Under the pieces are notes generated by a model, which did not search any database, was not told the origin of the DNA, and saw only the letters and a list, made by a program, of their open reading frames with translations. 12,666 nt of DNA from an uncultured Gloeocapsa sp. (GTDB lineage: Bacteria; Cyanobacteriota; Cyanobacteriia; Cyanobacteriales; Gloeocapsaceae), in contig CALGKL010000097.1 of the NCBI GenBank assembly GCA_937930495.1, positions 1-12,666 on the forward strand, read 5' to 3'. Positions 7,208 to 12,666 of the stretch are shown here, one piece after another. Numbering within the stretch: the stretch's first letter is position 1; every line of letters begins with the position of its first letter. The translations under genes and the position numbers were made by a program.

Positions 7208-8134
7208 ATGGTCAAAGCGAACGAAATTGTAGCTGATAATATCAACTCCCAATTTGACTTAAAGACTTATTTAGAATCCCAAAAAAGCATTGTTGAAGCA
7301 GCTTTAGACCGCTCACTCTCTATTCGTAAACCAGAAAAAATCTATGAGGCGATGCGTTACTCTCTGTTAGCAGGGGGTAAACGTTTGCGTCCGATTCTCT
7401 GTCTAGCAACTTGTGAACTCCTCGGCGGGAGTACAGCCATGGCTTTACCCACAGCCTGCGCCTTAGAAATGATTCACACCATGTCTTTGATCCACGACGA
7501 TCTACCCGCTATGGATAACGATGATTATCGTCGCGGTCAACTCACCAATCACAAAGTCTATGGCGAAGATATCGCCATCCTAGCGGGAGACGGTCTATTA
7601 GCTTATGCTTTTGAATACGTGGCTACCCAAACCCAACAAGTCCCAGCCGAAAGACTAGTCAAGGTGATTACTTACCTAAGTCATGCAGTAGGTGCAGAGG
7701 GTTTAGTAGGTGGTCAAGTTTTGGATTTAGAGTCAGAAGGAAAAAACGATATTTCAGCAGAGACTCTTACTTTTATTCATACTCATAAAACCGGGGCTTT
7801 GTTAGAAGCTTGTGTCCTCTCAGGAGCAGTTTTAGCCGGTGCTACCCAAATAGATCTAGAACGTCTCGCTCAATACGCCCAAAATATCGGTCTCGCTTTT
7901 CAAATTATCGATGACATTCTCGATATTACGGCTACGGGGGAAGAATTGGGTAAAACCGCGGGGAAAGACCTCAAGGCGCAAAAAATCACCTACCCTCGAT
8001 TATGGGGTTTAGAAGCATCTAGACAACAAGCCCAAGAACTTATCGATGTAGCCATTGAGCAATTGCATCCCTATGGAGCTAAGGCTGAACCTTTAAGGGC
8101 GATCGCCAATTACATTATCACTCGTAAAAACTAA
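7208..8134 (+). CDS. crtE: Geranylgeranyl diphosphate synthase CrtE
   Basis: This 308-residue trans-prenyltransferase extends allylic diphosphates with isopentenyl diphosphate to C20 geranylgeranyl diphosphate, precursor of carotenoids, the chlorophyll phytyl tail and quinone side chains. It has GGKRLRP (56-62) for diphosphate binding, the first Asp-rich motif DDLPAMDND (97-105), and the second, DDILD (235-239) within FQIIDDILD. Length and motif spacing match cyanobacterial CrtE; farnesyl diphosphate synthase of the same family is the alternative. The ATG at 7208 has only a weak upstream purine stretch. The DUF212 gene follows after 16 bases, an arrangement that suggests co-transcription. Confidence 0.93.
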   Translation: MVKANEIVADNINSQFDLKTYLESQKSIVEAALDRSLSIRKPEKIYEAMRYSLLAGGKRLRPILCLATCELLGGSTAMALPTACALEMIHTMSLIHDDLPAMDNDDYRRGQLTNHKVYGEDIAILAGDGLLAYAFEYVATQTQQVPAERLVKVITYLSHAVGAEGLVGGQVLDLESEGKNDISAETLTFIHTHKTGALLEACVLSGAVLAGATQIDLERLAQYAQNIGLAFQIIDDILDITATGEELGKTAGKDLKAQKITYPRLWGLEASRQQAQELIDVAIEQLHPYGAKAEPLRAIANYIITRKN

Positions 8135-8150
8135 CAGTCAATCAGTCAAT

Positions 8151-8606
8151 ATGGAGGAATTCGCCAAAATCTTTGACAATCAGGTGTTATTAATCTCTCT
8201 AATCGCCTGTGTATCAGCTCAACTGTTAAAAGTACTCATTGAGTTAATTAGAAATGGCAAGGTTACTTTAACTTACTTATTTACTACAGGGGGGATGCCC
8301 AGTGCCCATTCAGCCTTAGTAGGCAGTTTAGCTACATCAGTAGGTATATTAGCTGGGTGGTCATCCACCGAATTTGCGATCGCCTGTCTGTTCGCGGTGA
8401 TTGTTATGTATGACGCAGCAGGTATTCGTCAAGCAGCGGGGAAACAAGCCCGTATTATTAACCAAATGTTAGATAATTTCTTAAAAGATGGCCAACAGTT
8501 TGATGAAGAAAAACTAAAAGAATTACTAGGACATACACCCTTCCAAGTCATGGTTGGTTTAGCCCTAGGTATTATCATCGCTTTTGTCGCTCTCCCATTG
8601 GTCTAG
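8151..8606 (+). CDS. DUF212 (divergent PAP2) family membrane protein
   Basis: A 151-residue membrane protein. The family hallmark TTGGMPSAHSA lies at about 45-55, followed by a helix to about 70, a second helix (75-87), MYDAAGIRQAAGKQARIIN (86-104), the LKELLGHTPFQV segment (122-132) and a last helix (133-151). DUF212 is distantly related to PAP2-type phosphatases, and PSAH resembles a PAP2 phosphatase motif, but no substrate is established. Its place directly behind crtE hints at a diphosphate or lipid phosphate substrate; that is inference only. A GGAGG lies just inside the start (8154-8158), too close to serve as its own Shine-Dalgarno. The stop overlaps the stop of the convergent ycf54. 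Confidence 0.87.
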   Translation: MEEFAKIFDNQVLLISLIACVSAQLLKVLIELIRNGKVTLTYLFTTGGMPSAHSALVGSLATSVGILAGWSSTEFAIACLFAVIVMYDAAGIRQAAGKQARIINQMLDNFLKDGQQFDEEKLKELLGHTPFQVMVGLALGIIIAFVALPLV

Positions 8607-8932
8607 CTCGCTGTAGATAAAGAAGCTAACGGGTTAGGGATAGTCTCACTAGGAGCGCTAAACTCACCCGTTAAGACGAATTCTAAACGCAATTTCAGCC
8701 AAGTAATAAACTGAGGATTAGTAGAAATAATCGCCGCTGACTTTTCAGGAGCTTTGGCTTTTACCTGGGCTAACTCTGGTGCTTCTAAAAAAGCAGGTTG
8801 AGTCACCAACCAAAAATCAATCTCTTTGTTTTGCTCTTGGTAGTTACGGGTACGCTCCTTGAATACCTCCTCTAGGGGCTCTTCTTCAAGCAAAAACTTT
8901 TGACTAGCTAAAACGTAATAATATGTTGTCAT
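8603..8932 (-). CDS. ycf54: Ycf54, accessory factor of the Mg-protoporphyrin monomethylester cyclase
   Basis: This 109-residue protein carries the characteristic Ycf54 (DUF2488) wording: a YYYVLASQKFLLEEEPLEEV start (residues 4-23), NYQEQNKEIDFWLV (30-43), QPAFLEAPELA (45-55) and TNPQFITWLKLRLEFVLTGEF (71-91). A variable tail of about 18 residues ends it. Ycf54 is needed for stability or activity of the oxygen-dependent (AcsF/CycI) cyclase that forms the fifth ring of chlorophyll. It is the last gene of the minus-strand operon, starting 7 bases after the pdxJ stop; ycf54 next to pdxJ also occurs in Synechocystis (slr1780, slr1779, from memory). Its TAG (8603-8605) overlaps the TAG of the convergent DUF212 gene. 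Confidence 0.93.
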   Translation of the reverse strand: MTTYYYVLASQKFLLEEEPLEEVFKERTRNYQEQNKEIDFWLVTQPAFLEAPELAQVKAKAPEKSAAIISTNPQFITWLKLRLEFVLTGEFSAPSETIPNPLASLSTAS

Positions 8933-8939
8933 AATTCCC

Positions 8940-9662
8940 TTATAATTGTCCTGTGATCGCCAATTTCATGTCTCGTACAGCTCGTTCTAAACCAACAAAA
9001 ACCGCACGACTTATTATTGTATGACCAATATTGAGTTCTTCAACACCAGGTAAACAAGCGACAGGATAGACATTGGTATAGGTCAACCCATGTCCTAGAT
9101 TAACCCTTAACCCGGCGGCGATCGCCTGTTCACATCCTAACCGCAATACCTCTAACTCTTGTTGACGAGTTGTTTCCGATTGAGCTTCTGCGTATTTACC
9201 CGTATGCAACTCAATAAATTGGGCTTGAGTTTTTACCGCCGCTTCAATTTGAGCTAGATCGGCGTCAATAAACCAACTCACGGGAATTCCCCCACTTTGG
9301 AGCTGAGCCACAATCTCCCTGAATCGCTCAAAATTAGCCAATAAATCTATACCACCTTCGGTAGTGATCTCCTCACGACGTTCCGGGACTAAAGTTACAT
9401 AATCTGGTTTGATAGACAAAGCAATGCTCACCATTTCTGGAGTAGGAGCCATTTCCAAATTCAAGTGAGTACGCACGGTCTCCCTAAGAATACGTACATC
9501 TCGATCCTGGATATGACGGCGATCCTCCCGCAAATGGACAGTAATACCATCAGCACCCCCAAGCTCAGCTAACACAGCAGCAGCTACGGGATCTGGTTCT
9601 ACGGTACGTCGGGCTTGTCTAATCGTAGCAATATGGTCTATATTGACACCTAAACTAGGCAT
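8940..9662 (-). CDS. pdxJ: Pyridoxine 5'-phosphate synthase PdxJ
   Basis: PdxJ condenses 3-amino-2-oxopropyl phosphate with 1-deoxyxylulose 5-phosphate to pyridoxine 5'-phosphate, in the DXP-dependent vitamin B6 pathway. The 240-residue TIM-barrel protein starts [18 protein letters not shown]. Catalytic positions are recognisable: His43 in [11 protein letters not shown], Glu70 in [11 protein letters not shown], His191 in [10 protein letters not shown], and His214 in [12 protein letters not shown]. The ATG at 9662 is chosen because it gives the standard N-terminus and has a purine-rich AAAGAGAAT just upstream. An in-frame start at 9776 would overlap the upstream gene by about 70 bases and add unrelated residues. 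It sits 43 bases after the DUF721 gene and 7 before ycf54. Confidence 0.96.
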   Translation of the reverse strand: MPSLGVNIDHIATIRQARRTVEPDPVAAAVLAELGGADGITVHLREDRRHIQDRDVRILRETVRTHLNLEMAPTPEMVSIALSIKPDYVTLVPERREEITTEGGIDLLANFERFREIVAQLQSGGIPVSWFIDADLAQIEAAVKTQAQFIELHTGKYAEAQSETTRQQELEVLRLGCEQAIAAGLRVNLGHGLTYTNVYPVACLPGVEELNIGHTIISRAVFVGLERAVRDMKLAITGQL

Positions 9663-9705
9663 ATTCTCTTTGCTGATCCACGCTGAGTAGATGATCTTAG
9701 CATAA

Positions 9706-10140
9706 CTATTGACTAGTTTGACTCCATTCCTCGGCGATACATAAAGCACAAACCGACCAACGCTCCAACTCGGCAACGGGAGTCTTACAATGACAACGAG
9801 GACAGATACCGTAGCAGGAGACTTTCCTCTCCCCTTGTTGTTCCCGATTGACCCAATTAAGGGTACTAAACCGTAAATCCTTGACAGTATCGGGAACTAA
9901 AACATTTAACCTCTGCAGAATCTGATATCGTTTAAAAGTCAAAGTTTGCGCCCAAACCGAATTAGCCGTAGCTATCCAGAGAATTTGACGGCTGAAAGAG
10001 ACTGGGCGACTGTGTTGAGCTACAACAGGTTCAACTACCTCCTCCCAAGACTCCAGCAAACGACGATAAACCCGAATAGACTCCCACTCCGGTTGTGCTT
10101 CTAGACTTTGGATAATCTTAGGTAGAGGTTTAAAAGACAT
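9706..10140 (-). CDS. DUF721 / DciA-like protein with C-terminal zinc ribbon
   Basis: This 144-residue protein has an N-terminal DUF721 domain (about 1-95), with a [15 protein letters not shown] segment (32-46) and [22 protein letters not shown] (54-75). Behind it is a cysteine cluster: CPRC (113-116), Cys118 and CALC (131-134), which reads as a zinc ribbon. DUF721 is the domain of DciA, a loader or operator of the replicative helicase DnaB in bacteria that lack DnaC/DnaI. A replication role is therefore plausible, by family knowledge, while the zinc ribbon is an addition not found in most DciA. It starts 4 bases after the kinase stop and precedes pdxJ, so it is very probably in the same operon. 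Confidence 0.82.
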   Translation of the reverse strand: MSFKPLPKIIQSLEAQPEWESIRVYRRLLESWEEVVEPVVAQHSRPVSFSRQILWIATANSVWAQTLTFKRYQILQRLNVLVPDTVKDLRFSTLNWVNREQQGERKVSCYGICPRCHCKTPVAELERWSVCALCIAEEWSQTSQ

Positions 10141-10144
10141 TTAC

Positions 10145-10540
10145 TTATTGAAGAAGACTGCGCAGTTGATGTGTAGCTGATCTGGCTCCGTATTGACTAA
10201 CTACTAATCCCGCTGCTTGGGAAGCTAATTTACCCGCCTCAGGATAACTAAAACCATGGGTAATCCCATAGAGAAAAGCACCCGCGTACATATCCCCTGC
10301 ACCTACGGTATCCACAGCTTTAACCTTGACCGCTTCTATGATGTGGATTTGTTCCCCATCAAAAATTAACGATCCTTGCGCACCGCGAGTAATGGCAAAA
10401 GCTTTGGCTAGGGTTTTCAAATTAGCGATCGCCTGATTGAGATCTTCGGTTTTAGCCATTTTCAATGCTTCTGTTTCATTAGCAAAGATAAAATCTAACC
10501 CAGGACCGATCATTTCTAACAAACCATCCCGAAAAAATTC
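10145..10540 (-). CDS. PfkB family carbohydrate/adenosine kinase, 3' exon (interrupted by group II intron)
   Basis: These 131 codons encode the C-terminal part of a PfkB-type sugar or nucleoside kinase. The start [25 protein letters not shown] corresponds to the middle of such proteins, [12 protein letters not shown] (51-62) is the ATP-site region, and [16 protein letters not shown] (77-92) carries the anion hole and catalytic Asp of the PfkB signature 2. A full protein of about 330 residues needs roughly 200 more at the N-terminus. The open frame instead meets the 3' end of a same-strand group II intron at about 10541, at a codon boundary if the intron ends ...TTCAAC. The 5' exon must lie right of 12666. 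The wording resembles cyanobacterial proteins annotated as adenosine kinase, but ribokinase-like alternatives remain. The gene works only if the intron splices. Confidence 0.85.
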   Translation of the reverse strand, partial: EFFRDGLLEMIGPGLDFIFANETEALKMAKTEDLNQAIANLKTLAKAFAITRGAQGSLIFDGEQIHIIEAVKVKAVDTVGAGDMYAGAFLYGITHGFSYPEAGKLASQAAGLVVSQYGARSATHQLRSLLQ

Positions 10541-10553
10541 GTTGAACTAAGCG

Positions 10554-10569
10554 GGAAGGTCGCCCTTCC
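10554..10569 (-). ncRNA. Group II intron domain VI hairpin
   Basis: A perfect 6-base-pair stem, GGAAGG with CCTTCC around a 4-base loop, sits between domain V and the intron 3' end. The branch-point adenosine is expected in the 3' strand region CGCTTAGTTCAAC (10541-10553), but its exact identity is not determined. Confidence 0.65.
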
Positions 10570-10579
10570 GACTCGTCGC

Positions 10580-10615
10580 AGAACCGTGCGTGAGACTTTC
10601 GAGCTCACACGGCTC
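10580..10615 (-). ncRNA. Group II intron domain V (catalytic hairpin)
   Basis: On the minus strand it reads GAGCCGTGTGAG..CTCACGCACGGTTCT, with a GAAA-type loop. The AGC catalytic triad is in GAGCCGT and the lower stem closes with ACGGTTCT. It begins 1 base after the maturase stop codon (10617-10619). Confidence 0.92.
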
Positions 10616-10616
10616 C

Positions 10617-12344
10617 TCAATTACTTGACTCAGAGTCATGAGCACCTTTTCGTAGGCTTCCATCTGTTCTAGTTTTTGCGTCGTGGCAATGAGCATGTAC
10701 CAGTTGAAGGTTATTGTACGTATCTTTACCGCTTTTACTCCTAGGTATTATGTGGTCAACTTCCCACAGGTCTTTGTGTTGAAATTCTTCACGACAGATT
10801 GCACATTTTCCTTTCTGGAGCTTTAATAGCTTTTGCTCTCTGGTTGTTAGTTCGATTGAGCTGGATAATCGTTTGCCCCAATAAACTTTATCTCCATCAT
10901 ATGGGGAGCGGTTACCTTGGACTTTAACGTGTCTCCCAATTGGGGTGTCGCCATGGAATTTAAGCGTGACCCCTTCAGGTGACCGAAAGACCCAATTTCT
11001 GAGTTTCGGTTTGTTTGTGCCCTTGGTATATCCGGTTGTTTCCCTTCCAAAGTATCTTTCTTTAACCCATCTTTTCCCTTTATTTGGATGACGTCTTGTG
11101 GACCATCTCCATAATTTCCTGAAGACCAGGTAGTCTAGGGTGTAGAAGATTTCTTTGCTTACGGAGGTTGAGTAGTAATTACTCCAACCGGTTATGATTG
11201 GGTTTAAGAGTCCTATCAATACTGATTGTTCGACGGCTCTTTCCTTTTCGATTTTTCTGGCAATTTTATCGTAATGTTCTTTAGTTGCCTTTTCGGAAGG
11301 TTTAATTATTATTTTGAACCCTTTATGGCTTTTTCCGCTTTGGTGAATACCAACTTTATAGTGTTTTATATTAAATCCTAAAAAGTCAAATCCCTCTGTG
11401 GAGTGTACCATTGTTGTCTTCTCCTCTTTTAGTCTTAATCCAATTGGCTCTAGGAATTGATTGATTCTTTCCTTGGCTTGTTGGACTATTTCTTTTGACT
11501 CGTGTATTACCACAAAGTCATCAGCATATCTGATCAAGGAGAAGCTCCCTAGGTTTTTATTCTTCTCACCCTTCCACGTTTTCACCCATTCATTCAGTAT
11601 ATTTTCCATCCCGTGTAAGGCAATGTTAGCCAACAAAGGAGAGATTACCCCTCCCTGTGGTGTGCCCTCGATGGTAGGAAATAGCTGCTTGTCTTCCATG
11701 TATCCCGACTTCAGCCACATCTTGATTTGACGTCTAAAGGTTACTAAACAATCCCCTAGCTTGTCTAGTAGGTAATTATGATTGATTTTGTCAAAACATT
11801 TGGCTAGATCAGCGTCTAATATCCATTTTTGCTTTTGTTTAAGCGCAAGGAATACTGCTTCTATAGCGTCGTGGTATGACCTACCTGGTCGGAATCCATA
11901 GCTGTTTGGCTCGAAAACCGCCTCCCATTCTGGCTCTAGCGCCATCTTAAGTAGCATTTGAATCGCTCTGTCCTCGATTGTTGGTATCGATAGAGGTCTT
12001 TGGTCACCGTTTGGTTTGGGAATGTATATCCTACGTAACGGTTTTGCTTTCCCTCTTACCTTCATGGTTTCGAGCATTTTCATCCGCTGTTGGGGAGTTA
12101 AGATTTTACGTCCGTTCACCCCTGCGGTCCTGTTACCTCTGTTTTCTTGGGTTACTTTCCGTATGGCTAAGGCTTTAGCACTACGACTGTTAACTAACAA
12201 CCGTTGCAGACGCTTGACTAGCTTTTGGTTACCCGCTACTTTGGCTCTGTATATTCGTTTTTGAAGCTTAAATACAATCTTTTCCACTTGTTTCCAAGGG
12301 ATAGATTGCCAATCGCTATACTCGTTAACTTGTAACTCATTCAT
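10617..12344 (-). CDS. ltrA: Group II intron reverse transcriptase/maturase with HNH endonuclease domain (LtrA-like)
   Basis: This 575-residue intron-encoded protein folds and splices its intron and copies it into new DNA sites. It has an N-terminal RT-0 region (about 1-100), RT motifs including DADLAKCFD (177-185), TPQGGVISPLLANI (228-241) and the catalytic YADD (273-276), and the maturase X domain with NPIITGWSNYY (381-391). The C-terminal HNH domain carries CAIC (514-517), EVDHIIPRSKSG (528-539) and LVHAHCHDAKT (548-558). All catalytic residues are present and the frame is uninterrupted, so the protein looks functional. The stop abuts domain V, as usual for an ORF in domain IV. The ATG at 12342-12344 is the natural start, with no strong Shine-Dalgarno. 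Confidence 0.96.
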   Translation of the reverse strand: MNELQVNEYSDWQSIPWKQVEKIVFKLQKRIYRAKVAGNQKLVKRLQRLLVNSRSAKALAIRKVTQENRGNRTAGVNGRKILTPQQRMKMLETMKVRGKAKPLRRIYIPKPNGDQRPLSIPTIEDRAIQMLLKMALEPEWEAVFEPNSYGFRPGRSYHDAIEAVFLALKQKQKWILDADLAKCFDKINHNYLLDKLGDCLVTFRRQIKMWLKSGYMEDKQLFPTIEGTPQGGVISPLLANIALHGMENILNEWVKTWKGEKNKNLGSFSLIRYADDFVVIHESKEIVQQAKERINQFLEPIGLRLKEEKTTMVHSTEGFDFLGFNIKHYKVGIHQSGKSHKGFKIIIKPSEKATKEHYDKIARKIEKERAVEQSVLIGLLNPIITGWSNYYSTSVSKEIFYTLDYLVFRKLWRWSTRRHPNKGKRWVKERYFGRETTGYTKGTNKPKLRNWVFRSPEGVTLKFHGDTPIGRHVKVQGNRSPYDGDKVYWGKRLSSSIELTTREQKLLKLQKGKCAICREEFQHKDLWEVDHIIPRSKSGKDTYNNLQLVHAHCHDAKTRTDGSLRKGAHDSESSN

Positions 12345-12666
12345 GCTTTATTCGTCTTCTACTAGCGACTATACATTTCAAGTAATCGGCTAACTTTGGG
12401 CTTATCTCTCCCATTACAGAAGAGCGTTTGCTTCGGTTAGCATCCTTACCCTATACAACTTGCGCTGGTTACTACTTAAGCATCGACCTACTTAAGAGAT
12501 GTATAGGGTTTTCCCCGTTCCGACTAGCGATTTCGCGTTACCCTTAGGACCCTTGAGTACCCCTGGCCTATTATTGAGTGCGAATAATGCATGACAAAAC
12601 ATTATTCCTTTCGGCCCTTGACATTTTGTCTCCTGCTTATCAGCCTGTTTAGCAGGTTCGCTTTAG
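12345..12666 (-). ncRNA. 5' structured part of the group II intron (incomplete domains I-III and start of IV)
   Basis: No protein gene is visible. Base-pairing segments include a perfect 10-base inverted repeat, 12448-12457 with 12500-12509; an ATTATT/AATAAT hairpin at 12570-12588 with a 7-base loop; and CCTGCT/AGCAGG at 12632-12656. These suit the folded 5' domains upstream of an intron ORF. Complete domains I-III usually need about 500-600 bases, so 200 or more are expected to lie outside the window. Confidence 0.7.

Larger units (their letters stand above)
10541..12666 (-). mobile_element. Group II intron with maturase gene (5' end beyond the window)
   Basis: Read on the minus strand, the segment contains structured 5' RNA domains (12666-12345), an intact reverse transcriptase/maturase gene (12344-10617), domain V (10615-10580) and a domain VI hairpin (10569-10554). 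It ends in TTCAAC at about 10541. The 5' GUGYG boundary is not visible, so domain I is cut by the window edge. No HIP1 octamer occurs inside it, whereas the flanking 10.5 kb has ten. It lies in the sense direction of the kinase it interrupts, which suits a splicing-competent insertion. Confidence 0.9.

Noticed and set aside
9663..9776. Longer PdxJ start at 9776
   Set aside because: It overlaps the zinc-ribbon end of the DUF721 gene, and the added residues do not belong to PdxJ, whose normal N-terminus begins at 9662.
11461..12264. Plus-strand open frames opposite the maturase gene (11461-11730, 11978-12178, 12016-12264)
   Set aside because: They are antisense shadows of a well-supported reverse transcriptase, with no domain of their own.
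1..12666. CRISPR array, prophage, retron or multi-gene defence system
   Set aside because: I saw no regularly spaced direct repeats, phage structural genes, or effector genes. The only reverse transcriptase is clearly a group II maturase with domain V next to it.

Overview
The window looks like cyanobacterial chromosome. The evidence is the gene set (a Ycf54-type chlorophyll cyclase factor, CruF carotenoid hydratase, CrtE, an acyl-ACP synthetase-like enzyme, PdxJ) and ten copies of the cyanobacterial octamer GCGATCGC (HIP1), spaced through positions 627-10432. Base composition is moderately AT-rich. I cannot name the genus from sequence alone.

Layout, left to right. At 1-192 (minus) is a truncated DUF433 antitoxin-like gene, then a short spacer with a GC-rich hairpin. 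At 335-1069 (minus) is an ABC transporter ATPase. It diverges, with almost no spacer, from a plus-strand cluster: mutL (1083-2738), a small two-helix LapA/DUF1049 membrane protein (2742-2987) and an NmrA-type SDR protein (3003-3881). After a short gap comes cruF (3972-4895). The 358-base gap that follows (4896-5253) is the richest non-coding stretch: a perfect 13-base inverted repeat, a GC-rich structured block and a strong hairpin terminator. Next on the plus strand are a long-chain acyl-CoA/acyl-ACP synthetase (5254-7140), crtE (7208-8134) and a DUF212 membrane protein (8151-8606).

From 8603 to the right edge everything is on the minus strand. In transcription order (right to left) there is a group II intron with a complete reverse transcriptase/maturase-HNH gene, the 3' exon of a PfkB/adenosine-kinase-like gene that the intron interrupts, a DUF721/DciA-like gene with a zinc ribbon, pdxJ and ycf54. 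The four host genes are tightly spaced and read as one operon. The intron lies in the sense direction and has recognisable domains V and VI, so splicing could restore the kinase. Its 5' end and the 5' exon are outside the window.

Functionally the window mixes DNA repair (mutL), possible helicase loading (DUF721), isoprenoid/carotenoid supply and tailoring (crtE, cruF), fatty-acid activation, vitamin B6 synthesis and chlorophyll synthesis. I found no convincing novel multi-gene defence or mobile system. The items most worth a second look are the intron in the kinase operon and the structured intergenic elements at 4899-5205.
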